From Panonychus citri (taxonomy: Eukaryota > Arthropoda > Arachnida > Trombidiformes > Tetranychidae), in the NCBI RefSeq assembly GCF_014898815.1, contig NW_026515543.1, positions 1,302,001 to 1,366,000 on the forward strand: a DNA stretch of 64,000 nucleotides. The letters are read 5' to 3'. This document shows, one piece after another, positions 26,064 to 38,340 of this stretch. The stretch's first letter is position 1. Each line of letters starts with the position of its first letter. Under the pieces are notes generated by a model. The model made no database searches and had not been told where the DNA came from. It saw only the letters and a program-made list of their open reading frames with translations. The translations under genes and the position numbers were made by a program.

Positions 26064-27239
26064 TGTAACAAAACATTAATGTGCTTGTTTTGTTATCAAT
26101 TTTTTTCCAACAAAAACATCAACTTCTTCAAAAATTTATTGTAATAATTTTTACTTCTAATTGATGAGCATCAAAACGAAACAATGAAAAAAAAAGTGAG
26201 CAAAATCCAGAAGGAATCATAGAAAGAAACAAAAATGGGAGCAAATCGACTAATTTAAATCATATCGATACAATTAAATTTCCCAATGTTTCATTTTTGA
26301 TGAAAAAGACAAAGTAAAAAAAAGGAAAGAATCAAAAATTAACCAAACAATCAACTTATATAAATACACATACATTCATATGCATATTCAGAGATACGAA
26401 ACAAAACAAAAAATAGTGTTAAAACATAATATCAACACTTTGAAGCAAACAATTGATTAATTGCTTAATATTAATAAATATGTTATTACACATTAAACAG
26501 TGAACAAGATAAATTCACAGGAAAAAGTGTTACTCAACAATGAGAAACACCAAATGATTAAGATGAACAATCATTTATGGATGATAAATGATGAATTAAT
26601 GGTGATTAATTTTATTCGATAGTAATGATTTTGTACTACAATTAAACTCCAATGATTGTTAAATGGACCTTTGCAGTCGCCAAGAAAAAAAAGGTCAAAA
26701 AGTTGATTAATTCTCATGCTTTGTTGGTAATTGTGGTAAAAAATATTCTCACAACTGATTAAGTTGATTCAACTTGTTTTCGTAAGTAATAGAAGATGAA
26801 ACCAAGAATAGAACATAATCCAGATCAGAAATAGAAGATTTATCGAGGGAATAATCCATATCTCTTACATCATTCAGTCTTTTTCATTCTGATCATTTTT
26901 CCCTTCTCTCTCTCTCTCTCTCATCCTCATCTTCTTTGGGTTTTCCTTGCATCGGCTATTTCTTTTTCCTCTCTCATTTTGAAGCCGATGATGAAAAAAT
27001 CAAAATGAGTAAATGATTAAATTCAGAGAGAAAGAGAGATAAAAATTAAATGTAGATCAGGATGTAAATCAATTTATATTATTTTTCCAAATATGGTTTT
27101 CTCGTTTTGTTTCAATACGATGATGATGATGATGATGATGATGTTTGACTATTTCAATGTTACTTCCCCTTCACAGTTGAAAATTGTTTTCTTTCAACAA
27201 TTTACTCCACTCGTTCAACATCATTTAGAATCATGATTA
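26064..27239. other. Convergent spacer, 3' regions of CAPZB and NCOA5-like genes
   Basis: 1.18 kb between convergent genes, presumably their 3' UTRs. It holds a CT tract near 26908-26921 and a GAT trinucleotide run near 27119-27142. No coding signal. Confidence 0.6.
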
Positions 27240-29336
27240 TTAGAATCGCGACCCTGTTGAATAACCACGATTACTTGGAATATTGGAGTTAATATTATTT
27301 CTCATCCCGTAGGAAGAGTAACCTGAGGCTCCCATTGGTCCAGATAATTCTGTACCCATGAGCGGATGCCTACGAGGTTGTTGTTGTTGCTGTTGCTGTT
27401 GTTGTTGTTGTTGATTTACTGATCCGGTTGAGGGTAATAATGAAGGTTGTTGGTAGGATGAAACGGGTTGTGTTGAATTGGGAAAATGAATGGGCATAGA
27501 GGATGAGGGTTGGGAAACAGTATTTGAAGATGAGGTACTCAGATAAGATGGTGTATTATATGAGTTACTTGTTGAATATGAGCTTGTTGAAATCCCACCG
27601 GTTAAATTACCGGTACCTGAGGCAGAAACACCTGAGATAACATTACTACCTGAGCCACTTGAAATGGCTCCAATTTGAAGTAATGAGTTAAGAGCTGCTT
27701 TAACCTGAGGATTTTCTAACAATTTATTTGGATCAGTAGAGTGTAAAGTTGACCCAATAGTGGTTGAAGATGTTGCTGTTGAAGAATAGCCCGAAACCCC
27801 GGTGGCAGATTGATAATCTGATCCCGATGATGTGGGGTTAACACGTCGCGTTGTTGAAGGTGCAGAAGAGGTTAACCGATCTCGTTCACGTTTGAAATAA
27901 TCAATGATGGAGTCAATCTGGGGAAGGCTTAAAAATTGTATACCTCCTTCACTAAGAATAATTCGTAAAAGAGAAGCAATATCATCAGGGAGCCGTTTAT
28001 CAGAAGTAGCTCCCGAACTGGTAGTTTTTGTTGGTGGAATATTAGTTTGATTTTTGTTTAAATTGGAGCCATTGGATGAGGAATTGGAAGTGGCCACTAC
28101 TGCCGCTGCTGCTGGAAACAATGGTATCGAACCAGTAACACTACTGTAATTGGGAACTTCAGATTGTTTTGGCACCTCAAAGGGTTCACGATAGTTTTCA
28201 CCCATCGGCGGAGCTGCTGGTTGTCCGGTGTAAGCGGCGAAATCTCGTGAAATCAATGGTAAAGCTTCTTCAATGGGAATATTACGATGCTCTGAAAATT
28301 TTTAACAAAAAAGAATAAAAATTATGCATGAGAATGAGAATAGAAAAAAACTTTGAATATTTGAATTACCCTCTTGATTGTGAAGAACGTGTAATGTGCA
28401 GGATCTTTTTTCTTCATTGGCGGGTGTAACTACGATCGCATAAAGAGTTCGTCTACGAGGTGAATAATATTATTGGTTAATCGGATATATTAGTTGGTTT
28501 ATATTTTCTTTGTTAATTACCTTTCAAAAAGATCGCTCAGAGTCATTGAAATGTGTTGCGGAGAATGAAGAAAAAGTAAATCAATAAACTTGACTGGAGT
28601 TTCCTCTTTCAATCTTTTCTCGATCATTTCAGCGTAGCGCCTAAATAAAGAGGGAAAATGTTTCATTTTTTATTTGTTTCAATATTAATTCAAAAGTAAG
28701 AACTGATCTACTAACCATTGCTCTCTATTGACGACAATAATCTCGATATCATTTCCTGGTCCTTCTGGTAAAGGTGGTGGAGGTGGAACTTCTAATCCTA
28801 AGGATGAAATGGAGTAAAAGTGAAATTGGATTAATAAAATTGATATTGGAAACGATTCCAAATGAATAGAAATGATTTTCTTTGTGAAAATTGGTCAATA
28901 CTGTTTCAGGGATTTTTAATTACCTGGTCCAGGTAGGTCAAATGGAGGAGGTGGTCCATCAAAACGTGATTGTGGTGGTCCATCGAATCGTGACTTTGGA
29001 GGTCCATCAAATCTACCATGAGGTGGTCCGTCAAATCGACCTGGCATCATAGGGCCGTCAAATCTTGATGGAGGTCCATCGAAACGACCATGTGGTGGTC
29101 CATCAAATCTTGAGGGACTGTCAAATCTATATAAATGCAATGGATAAAGAGATTAGATAAAGTATGAAATTGGAAGAATTTAAAATGAACAAAGCGAACC
29201 TTGATTGTCGTGGTCCATCAAATCGTCCTCTTGTGGGAGATCGAGAGCCACTACCAAATCTAGAGGGTCTACCGTATGGTCCTCGACCTGGTGGACTTCG
29301 GCTTCTGCCTCGACTCCTTCCGACTGATTTTCCCAT
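27240..29336 (-). CDS. NCOA5: Nuclear receptor coactivator 5 (NCOA5/CIA)-like protein
   Basis: Six coding exons: 29336-29200, 29126-28924, 28797-28716, 28640-28521, 28452-28370 and 28291-27240; 1677 nt, 558 aa. Residues 1-45 are RS-rich. There follows a tandem array of nine RFDGPP-like units, most separated by two or three residues. The folded part begins near residue 129 (NDIEIIVVN) with WRYAEMIEKRL, FIDLLFL and SCTLHVLHNQEEHRNIP, matching the anticodon-binding-like domain of NCOA5. Downstream, IDSIIDYFKRERDRL and NPQVKAALNSLLQ match the NCOA5 C-terminal helices. A Gln run (about 27370-27412) precedes a Gly/Tyr/Ser tail. The human protein modulates nuclear-receptor transcription and is RNA-associated. 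Promoter, leader and first codons are duplicated 19 kb away. Confidence 0.88.
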
Positions 29337-30314
29337 AATCTAAATAAAGAAACAAGAAAAAAAAATAAACAACATTCATATGGTTAGTTTAAAGAGATTT
29401 TCATATTTAACAACTTGATTAAATAAACAGACTCACCAGTAGGTCTGATAAATTAAAAAATTGATTTAGAAAAACAGAAAATATTAAAAAATTTATACAA
29501 AATGAAAAAAATACTCAAAAGGATTGATCTTAAATCAGCTGAATGGTCATTTGTAAAACCAAATGATTATTGATGGAAATGAGGCTCTGTATAAGAATGA
29601 AAATTGATAACAAACAATTTAAATAATTATAAAATCGACTCATTAGTCAAACAGATGAACAAACAAACAGAACAAAATATCAAAATCAATCATAGAATTA
29701 GAAAAGAGTAGCAATTATCACATCATCATCGAATCATTAACATGTTACACAATTAAAAAGCGAAAGCAAAATAGATTCAAATAAAATCCATTCTCTTTTC
29801 TTCATTTCTCTCACTCTCTCTCTCTCTCTTTTTCTTTCTCTCGGTTTCTCTCGGTTTCTTTCAATCTCTCGTCTAATTGAAAACAACAAGAGAAACAAGA
29901 AGCCTCAAAGAAAATGTCATCACCAACACACACGATAAACTAAATTAACTTTAAATCGCAATTTAAATTAACACAATGAAAGAGAAGACAAAACATTGAT
30001 CTTACCTGAAGTGTAAAAATTGGCGAAACCAAAAATAAGAAGGTTAAGAAATGAAGACCAATAGGTTCAGATGAATTTCCAATAAGGTTTAGAATACAAT
30101 CAATTCCAAGAGAAACGAATTAGTCTACAGCTAATCTAATTAGACTAAAATAAATGGAAACAATTCTAATTACAGTAACATAATTAATAATGAAACCAAA
30201 TTGTGAATGTAAACAAACCGAAAAGCGATTGAGAAAAAATTAGAGAAGAAAAAACTTCTCTGAGAATAGACTTTTTTTCACCGATCAAATGCTCGATCAA
30301 TAGCCAATAGAATT
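29292..30314 (-). repeat. Inverted duplication, copy B: promoter, 5' UTR exon, intron and first codons of the NCOA5-like gene
   Basis: The reverse complement of this 1023-bp stretch matches 49601-50618 almost base for base. Differences seen by eye are a few substitutions (for example TCCATTTAT versus TCCATCTAT), a two-base change in a GA run and small indels in T or A runs. It includes the leader exon ending at 30006 (ACACTTCAG/GTAAG), the 666-bp leader intron 30005-29340 and the coding start up to codon 15. Beyond 30314 the flanks are unrelated. Confidence 0.93.
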
Positions 30315-30580
30315 GGAGAAAAATTGAAAATCGTCTCAATCAGTTGATTGTAATTCCTCCCTCGGGGTTAATTTTGTTTTGTTTTATCATCGAAATTCTT
30401 GTAATTGTTTTACAATTCACATAGTTAACCGAGTGAATTTAGAAACTGTTAATGAACATCAATTGTTTAATCTACTGTTTGTTTCTGTATTTGTGACTTT
30501 AAACTTGTAACCTTTTTGTTTTAATTTTCATCTTGACTGTTTGTTTTGATTTTGGTTTTCTCTTTTTTTTAATTCTAATT
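30315..30580. promoter_or_regulatory. Divergent promoter interval, NCOA5-like / ATPAF1
   Basis: Only 266 bp separate the end of the duplicated leader module from the ATPAF1 start codon, so the two genes must fire divergently from this interval plus the start of the module. No TATA box was seen in either direction. Confidence 0.5.
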
Positions 30581-31613
30581 ATGTTAAAAATGATGTTGCC
30601 CAATTTAATTAAGAAAGAGATTAGAAAAAATGTCTTCTCTTTACCGTTTTCTTGGAGTTTACAAGAAAAATTGTTCAGAGGGTTAAAAGATGATGTTACA
30701 TGTTCATCTGAAAACAAAATGGCAACAATTAAAAATGATCAAGGAATTGAATCAAATCCTTTCTATGGGAAATATTCCGAGCAAATTAAGAAAGCTGTTG
30801 ATAAAGAAGGAATCAGAATAGCTGAGAAAATAGGTAACTATTAATATTTTTAAATTTCTTTAAGAATGTAATCAAAATTAATATACAATGTAATCGCTTT
30901 TTTAATCTTATTTGTTTTTTATAGAAGAGAATTTGAAAGAGATTAAATCTTTAAACACTATACCGGAATCACAGAGAATCAAGACCAAGGTGAAGAAGAC
31001 TGAAGACTCGAAAGAATCTGGACCTAAGATCGGTGGATTCCCTGGAAATCGAACCTTAAAAGATTTGGTTAATATCGAGATGTTATTAAAGTTAGACTCT
31101 GATGGGATTAGTCAAGTTTGGAGTGAATATCATAAAGTTAAATCTCAATGTATCTTTGCTGTAATTCCTGGTGAAAAATACAAGATAATCTATGAACAGG
31201 GTCGCAAATATCCGACCTTCATCTTTCCCGTTCCCAAAACGGAAACAATCAATTGTGGAGACTCACAAACGGACTCAAGTGGCTATCAAATCTTCTTGGG
31301 ACAATTTAATTACCATCAGATTCACTTTACATCACTGATTTCTTACCATGCACACCAAGAAAACGCTCCAGTTGCAATGACTTTAAGACATTATCCCGAA
31401 ATCAGCGAGGAAAAAGGAATCGTTCTGATGGAAGGTTATTATGATGATAAGATTCTAAATTCGATAGAAGCTCAATGTTTAGCTAACCAGGTTCAAATTT
31501 TTTACGGCGCTAACGATTTAACCAAAAATCTTCTTCTCCATAAATTCAACAAAGATCCTTCAACATTTGATTACAACGAAGTCATCGATCAATTTGAAAA
31601 GGGATTATTATGA
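30581..31613 (+). CDS. ATPAF1: ATP synthase mitochondrial F1 complex assembly factor 1
   Basis: Exons 30581-30833 and 30925-31613; 942 nt, 313 aa, near the roughly 330 aa of the family. The Met at 30581 was chosen over one 16 codons upstream because it starts a basic, acid-free stretch (LKMMLPNLIKKEIRKNVF) typical of a mitochondrial presequence. The family core begins at TLKDLVNIE and includes ISQVWSEYH, PTFIFPVP, IFLGQFNYHQIHFTSLI and a C-terminal helix ending EVIDQFEKGLL. ATPAF1/Atp11 binds free F1 beta subunit in the matrix and prevents aggregation before alpha-beta assembly. Its 3' end faces the TMBIM gene with 152 bp between stops, so 3' UTRs probably overlap. Confidence 0.93.
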
Positions 31614-31765
31614 CAGCAGAAGACAATTTAATCGTGATTATCATTTCGCATGAAATTGAATTGTACAAACAAAAACTCTCAATTACAATTTAATCAATTG
31701 ACTTGATTTTCTTGTAAATGAAATCAAAATGTTATAACAATAGATATAAAATGATCCATTGTTTG

Positions 31766-32494
31766 TTAATTATTAGAATTTAAAATCCGTAAAATGAAAA
31801 TGAAAAGATTAATTATGTCGAGATACAAAGTAATCGCAGCTAGAACATAATCTTCGGGTGAAAATTGATGCTTTCGGTTACCACCGACGATCATTTGAGT
31901 GTCGATAATCAAATAGAGTGAAAATATTAATGCTCCACCACAAGCATAGAGAAGATGGAAAATTTTGTTCCGTATGAAAACCGCCAGAATACCAAATACC
32001 AGTAAAATAATCAAAAAGATGAATAAGATTCCATTGCAAACCGTGAAGTCGATCTTAGTTTGAAAGGCAAATAAGGTCAATGAGACAACAACGATCGTCG
32101 TGACAATTATGGCGTAAATCAGGACTTCGCTTGAGGAAGACACGGTAATGAATGCGACCGAAATTGATTCGGATAAAGTGAATATACCGAGACAAATTAT
32201 ATTACAGGGAAAGCTCCGAGCGGCCCCACAACAGGCCAAGGTGATCAAGGAAGCCAAGGAAACAATGACCGCGACAATACCTAAGCCCGGTTCGGCAGCT
32301 AAATATCCAAGTTCCGGTGATAAATTGAAGGCCAAAACGAATCCCAAAGTGACCATTAATTGTATACACACAATTCCATAAACTTTACGAATAAATTTCA
32401 GTCGAATTAGTTTATCGCTGAATACGTTGAATTGAGCTTCCGGTTGAATACCAGCTTCCATTTGATTCTCGGAATCCATTTTCACTAAGAACAA
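31766..32494 (-). CDS. TMBIM / lifeguard (Bax inhibitor-1 family) membrane protein
   Basis: A single exon encodes 242 aa, or 237 aa from the second Met (MDSENQ), which has the cleaner context. About seven hydrophobic segments follow a short cytosolic N-terminus. The family pattern is clear: FIRKVYGIVCIQLMVTLGFV opening the first span, an LSESISVAFITV segment, LIIDTQMIVGG, and the C-terminal YVLAAITLYLDIINLFIFIL-type ending. Members sit in ER, Golgi or plasma membrane, conduct or regulate Ca2+ and suppress cell death. Closest by eye to the lifeguard/TMBIM4 group; exact orthology was not determined. It is intronless and compactly packed between ATPAF1 and CDK5RAP1. Confidence 0.9.
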   Translation of the reverse strand: MFLVKMDSENQMEAGIQPEAQFNVFSDKLIRLKFIRKVYGIVCIQLMVTLGFVLAFNLSPELGYLAAEPGLGIVAVIVSLASLITLACCGAARSFPCNIICLGIFTLSESISVAFITVSSSSEVLIYAIIVTTIVVVSLTLFAFQTKIDFTVCNGILFIFLIILLVFGILAVFIRNKIFHLLYACGGALIFSLYLIIDTQMIVGGNRKHQFSPEDYVLAAITLYLDIINLFIFILRILNSNN

Positions 32495-32775
32495 TTAACT
32501 GATTAAGGAGAGAAATAAAGTTATTCAAATCAATGAATCAACTAGACCAATGATTAACTTTACAATTGTGTTGATGATTAAAGGATAAGTTTAGTCTTCT
32601 TTATAATCTCTTAGCTGTCTAACTGTAACAATCAAAATCCAATCAAGGGTTTAATCAATTCTCTCGTTCTTATTTGAAAGAGGATTATTATAACATTAAG
32701 AATCACAATCCTTAGTTCACATGAAAATGCTGCATTACAATTGAATAAGTTTTCTTTTTGATTTCTTTGTTATAA

Positions 32776-34886
32776 TTATTGATTTAATTTAGAATAGAAA
32801 TCAACTAATTTCGTTATGTATAATGGTTTTGCGAAAAGTGATTGATTGTTTGCATCTTCTATTTCCACACAAACGTAATCTCCCGGTATTGGTTTTCTTT
32901 TAGTATCACCAGTTAATCCACTGATTGGAATCTCTTGATTGTTAAAAATTGTTCGTAAATTATTATCTGTCCTTCCAACCAAATCATCGACTGATCTTGA
33001 ACTGTTCCCTTCGACAAGAACTAATTGTTGGGAACCTTTTTTCGATTGATTTAATTTAAGAGAAATTCTTCTAAACAGATCGTTTACTTCATCTACTCGG
33101 CGGGTTTTCACATCGTAAGGTACGTTGTCTTTAAGGTGATAATGAGCATGAGTTTTCTAGTTGAGTAAATTTGAAAGAGAATAAAAAAATCGGATTAGAA
33201 CAAATTTACAAAATCAACTCAACAATTAACTCTTACCTCTCTTAAACTGTATGCAAACACGTAAATGAATTGATAAGCAACTTTTTCAATCAGATCCAAT
33301 GTCTCCTGATGAGCCTCCTCAGTTTCATCACAAAAACCACAGATAAAATCACTGGTTAAAGCAACGTCAGGAATTAATTGTTTAATTTTACCAACCAAAT
33401 CTAAGGTAATCAAATCAAGAGAAACAATTAGTTATTTCAATTAGTAATAGCTTAATGAGATACTTACCTAGATACGTTTGTTTGGTGTATCCTCGTCTCA
33501 TTTTATCAAGAATTAAGTTATCACCACTTTGAGCTGGAAGATGAATTGTATTACAAATGTTTGGATACTTTTTGATTACATTAATCACTTGTTCAGGAAA
33601 ATCTTTGGGATGAGGTGAAGTGAATCGTATCCTCATTTCAGGGTCAATAGCGGCCACTTTGTCCAAAAGAAAGTCGAATGTTAATCCCCCTTGAGGTGGT
33701 TTATAAATTGTCTTGAAACCGGGAGCAGTTATGTAAGAATTTGACTCGAAAATTTCTGATTCTCCACTTTTATCACGATAACTGTTAACATTTTGTCCTA
33801 AAAGAGTGACCTCTTTAATTCCGGCTTTTGATAAAAGTCGAATCTCATCTAAAATTGATTCTATGGGTCGACTTCGCTCTTTTCCTCGGGTAAATGGTAC
33901 AATACAATAGCTGCACATATTATTACATCCTCTCATTATGGATACAAAGGCTTGTTGAGCTTCACCATATCTAAATTGTTGCCAATTGTTTACTTGGATC
34001 TTTTCATTTTCACCAACCATTATCACCGGCATCACATCTCCATAGGTTTCATCAAATGAAAGTATCACATTAACAGCATTCTTCCTTGTGATGTTGTTAA
34101 TTGCTAACAATTTAGGTAAATCTCTATAATTATCTGGACCTTTGAATAGAAGACAAAATTTAGATAATTATGATTAAAATGATATTGTACTTGTATCGAA
34201 AGTTTGTTTTCATTGAGTTTGGGCAATAATTTACCTGCAACAATATCTACACATGAATTTTTCTCTATTAATTTAGTTTTCAATCGTTCGGCCATACAAC
34301 CAATTACTCCGATTTGTTTGATTAATGAGGGACTTTTCAATCTTCTCAGTTCATTCAATCGAGACCAAATTTTACGTTCAGCACCATCACGAATAGCACA
34401 GGTCATTAGGAAAACAATCTCAGCGTTTTCAATATTATCAATTATTTGGTAATTGTGTTCACTTAATATCTTCGAGGCCACTTGAGTATCATTGGTATTC
34501 ATTTGGCATCCATAGGTTTCTATGTAAACCTTTTTACCGCCTCCGTCTAAATATTTATCATCTAAATAGGGAACGGGTTCATTTCTTTTGGCAATGAAAG
34601 GTTCATCAGGATTAATATTAATCTCCTTTTTAACCAAATCTGGATCATAGAAAAATCTATCAAAATTAGGGCCACTTTTAACTCTTTCTTTAAACTGTGA
34701 CAATTTATCATCAACAGTTAATTGACTCGATGAAACTGAACTAGACTTTTCAATCCCTGAGGAGATAGAAATTGAACCAGAAGAGAAAGATGAAACTCCA
34801 ATCCTTTTAACCAAAGAAATACGATTAAGGTGAAAAAAAGATCGACATAATGAATAAATTGTCATCTCAATACAATTGGAAAACAA
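32776..34886 (-). CDS. CDK5RAP1: Mitochondrial tRNA methylthiotransferase CDK5RAP1 (MiaB family)
   Basis: Exons 34886-34235, 34139-33468, 33400-33237 and 33156-32776; 1869 nt, 622 aa. The N-terminal presequence is basic and Ser-rich. The UPF0004 domain carries three Fe-S cysteines in ETYGCQMNTND, MTCAIRDGAE and GCMAERLK. The radical-SAM motif CNNMCSYC (CxxxCxxC) is intact in exon 2, followed by PFTRGKERSR, LLGQNVNSY and HLPAQSG. The C-terminal exon holds the TRAM segment (VGRTDNN, PGDYVCVEIEDA). The enzyme adds the 2-methylthio group to i6A37 of mitochondrial tRNAs. An X-box-like element lies about 300 bp upstream. Confidence 0.95.
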
Positions 34887-36127
34887 AGATTACAATTAGA
34901 ATAAGTCAATCAAAGAGATAGAAAAAAAAATTCATTCCATCAACAAAGGAAAGTGAGAAATCACCAAAACAACCAAAAGAAATTCCTTAAAATTATACAA
35001 GTAATTAAAGAAAACTAAGTTACAATTAACATTTCAAACGATTCTCCACTTGTTAAACTATGGGATGACCAATAAAAATTAACAATTAAAACGTAATTAG
35101 AACAATTAAACAAACGAAAAACATTAACAACAAAAATTGGAAAAAAAAATTAGAAAATTAATTTGAACACATGATTGTTTCGTCTCCATGGTAACAGCAA
35201 TTTCTATTGACAAAATTGTTTCTGTTTCGCCAGAAAGGGAATTAATAAATTGATAACTAGTGTTAATTATCTGATGAAAATAGAAGTGTCTTATAGTTAA
35301 TTCATATTCTATTCTTTTAATCATATGTTGATCTAACGTTCTCTTCTTAATTGCTTGAGAAAATCTATTCTAACTAAGACAATTTTCTGTCAAAAGGTGA
35401 GTCATTCTCTTTATTTTCTAACATAAATATTTCTCTCCTATTTGTTTACCTTTTGTTTTCTACATTTAAATCTAATTTTAAGTGATTGATTTTTAATTAC
35501 TTTCTACTATTAATTGTTTCTCATTAATTGGAGACTATGTTACTATTATAACAGTTTTTGGTTCCAAATTGTCCATGAAAAATTGAGAGCGAGAGAGAAA
35601 CAGAAACAGAGATAAATGAGAGGAGAGTCTTGATCTTCTTTGTTTACATTTTTTTCTCTTGTCATTGTATTGTGTTGATTGTCTTTTCTTTATTGTTTTA
35701 AATCAATTTTTTTTCTCTTCTTGATTTAGTTAATCGAGTTTATCAAATTGTAATCTTGGGCCTTTTAATTGTTCTTCAGGAAAAAAAACTGACCTTCATT
35801 CACTGTCAATACCAATTAGTAAGTAAGATTTTTAATTGTCTTTTTTGTCTTCTCTTGATTAGCTGAACCTTCAAATTCTATTTTTTCTCTAATTAATTTG
35901 ATTTGATTTTCTTATAACATTGACTGTTATAGACTCCAAGTTAATCTAATCATCTATTAATATTCAGCGATTAATCAAGTGGTTAGTCATTTACCATGTA
36001 ACCATATTAGTCTTTATTGTTGCACCAATTTGGAGCAAACTCTCATCTTTTTTTTTTGTTCCATTCTAATCATATGTTTAATTTTTTCTTTCTATTCTAT
36101 AGTTAATTACCTGATTGTATTTCCAAG
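34887..36127. promoter_or_regulatory. Divergent spacer between CDK5RAP1 and IST1
   Basis: 1.24 kb separating head-to-head genes. It contains the X-box-like element at 35182-35195. On the plus strand there are T-rich leader-like sequences with several possible 5' UTR donors (for example GTGAGT at 35398). No coding exon supported. Confidence 0.5.
35167..35195 (-). promoter_or_regulatory. ACACATGAT plus X-box-like composite element upstream of CDK5RAP1
   Basis: ACACATGAT at 35167-35175 is followed 10 bases later by CCATGG within GTCTCCATGGTAAC (35182-35195), a near-palindrome like the RFX X-box. It sits about 300 bp upstream of the CDK5RAP1 start and mirrors the arrangement upstream of DHX34 in order, orientation and distance. 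Confidence 0.45.
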
Positions 36128-37478
36128 ATGCCTGGAACAAATTATAACAAGTTAAAGACCAATTTGAGGCTTGCGATCACGAGGCTGAAAATGTTGGAGA
36201 AAAAGAAAACTGAAAACGCTCAGAAAGCTCGAAGAGAAATAGCTGCTTTCATTGCTTCCAATAAAAACGATCGTGCCAAGATTAGAGTTGAGGCCATTAT
36301 CCGAGAGGATTATCTAGTTGAAGCCTTGGAAATTGTTGAAATGTATTGTGATCTACTTTTAACCCGATTTGGCCTAATTGAGCAAATGAAAACTCTGGAT
36401 GAGGGTTTAGCTGAAGCGATCTCTTCAATCATTTGGGTCGCCCCTCGAATCGCTGATATTCAAGAGCTTAAGGTAATCGTTGACCTTTTAACCCAAAAAT
36501 ATGGTAAACAATATGTTATGGCAGTTCGAGAAGGAGCAATTAAAACTGTTGGCGAAAATTTGAAGAAAAAAATGTCCATTGAAGAATTACCCAAAATAAT
36601 GATTGAAAGATACATGATTGGTAACTTACAAATGATTAGTAATTACTCGTTACAATCAATCTAATGTTTATCTAATTTACTATCTAGAAATTGCTAAAGC
36701 TCAAAATGTTGATTATACTCCTGATCCTGGGGTAATGAAACAAGATGAAATCTATTTGGCCGAAGAAGCCATTGCCAATAAACGTCCTGGTTTCCTAATT
36801 GATTTGGATCCCGGTCTTGGTCCACCCCCTCTTCCTATGGTCAATCCAAATGTGCCTTACGCTGGTCAACCAATAGGTCAGTAATAATGAAAAGTAAAAA
36901 AATATTAATAAATAACAATTCAATTTTGTATTTCTCTTTACCTTTCAATAGGTTTCCAATATGGTTATGCTGTACCACCACCAGGTCATCCAGGTCACCC
37001 CGGTATGCCACCTATGCCACCGCCAGGACAGCATCCATCTTATGGTAATGAAAAAGGAGCCATCGGTGGAGGTGGGCCTGGTGTTGCCCCTTATTTTAAC
37101 CCTAATGCCTATGAGCCAACTGACAAATCACCTTCCGCTCCAGCCAATTTCCCGGAAACTCATCCTCACCATCCCAATTATGATCCACCCAATTACCACA
37201 GTATGTTTCCAGACAATCAAAACCCAAACACTAGTGGTGGTGGTGGTGGTGCTCAACCAACACCGAAACCACCGGCAACTAATCAACCTCCACCTCCGGC
37301 TCCACGTAAATCAAAAATGCCAAACAATTTGGATGATTTTGAATTACCTGATTTACCAAACGTTCCCGATTCATTACCCGACCTTGACAAAGATGACAAA
37401 GGTGATCCACCTAATGATGATAACATTGATTTTGATGATTTAGCTGCAAGATTTGAAGCACTTAAAAAGAAAAAGTAA
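36128..37478 (+). CDS. IST1: ESCRT-III-associated factor IST1
   Basis: Exons 36128-36620, 36688-36876 and 36952-37478; 1209 nt, 402 aa. The N-terminal Ist1 domain is recognised by NLRLAITRLKMLEKKK, IRVEAIIREDYLVEALEIVE, RIADIQELKVI and the KYGKQY segment. It folds like ESCRT-III and binds CHMP1. The middle is Pro/Gly/Asn-rich. Near the C-terminus, repeated LPD-type motifs (DFELPDLPNVPDSLPDL) form a MIM2-like element, and the last helix DFDDLAARFEALKKKK is a MIM1 motif for binding VPS4/LIP5 MIT domains. Both ends needed for function in multivesicular-body sorting and abscission are present. The middle linker makes it longer than vertebrate IST1 (about 365 aa). Confidence 0.95.
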
Positions 37479-38340
37479 ATTTTAATCAATTAATATTTTA
37501 CAATCAATTGATTATTTATTTATATTGATAACAAAATCTCACACAAAATACAAAACATCCCAATAATTGATCATTAAATTGTAACTAAAAATACAATAAC
37601 AACAACATCAAATAATCACCAACAAGTTAATCAAATTAAAGCTTGAAATTATTGTACAACAATTATTATATACTTTTCCTACCTGCAAATTGTATTCTGA
37701 TGATTATTTTTGATTATTAAAATTCATTTATATTCAAAGTGAAAGTCGATCAGCAATTTCAATCATCACCAATTAAACTGATAACCTTAAATTGAAGTTT
37801 TAGTGGTCTAGTAGACAGTTTTTTCAATCTAATTGCTTAAGTAAATCACTTAATTTAACATCACAATTCAATAGAGTCTGAATTACACTCGTTAAGAAGT
37901 TGGAGTTTTTTTTGTCAATCAAATGAAAGAATTGACCTTATAACGATTTAATTTGTACGAACTTCAATTTATTGATTGTTTAGTGCATTTTTTTCTTAAT
38001 TGTTGACAAAATAGAGACGCTAATGGTTAATTGACTGAATGGAAGATGGTAAAAAATAAGCATCAAAAAAGACCAACGAAAATTTTAGTTAACCTTGTCA
38101 CCTTTAATTATTGATGACTGATTGTACTAATAAACTTGATGTACAAATTAAGGTAAGATGTTAATTGTAGGAGGTTTGGTGGAAACTAAACCTTTGAATT
38201 AATTACGGAAGGTGGGAATTGATTGGGAGATTGATTTCAATTGATGAATTATGTTGATCGGTATATAAGTGAATCGACAATCAATTAAGATCAATCAGTT
38301 GTTAATCAATCATCGGTAATCAAACATTCATTAATCCATC
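37479..38340. other. Spacer between IST1 and the His-rich gene
   Basis: About 860 bp: IST1 3' UTR, then the promoter of the His-rich gene with its TATA box at 38262-38269. Nothing else seen. Confidence 0.6.
38262..38269 (+). promoter_or_regulatory. TATA box of the His-rich secreted-protein gene
   Basis: TATATAAG, 72 bp upstream of the ATG, leaving room for a leader of about 40-45 bases. Confidence 0.7.
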
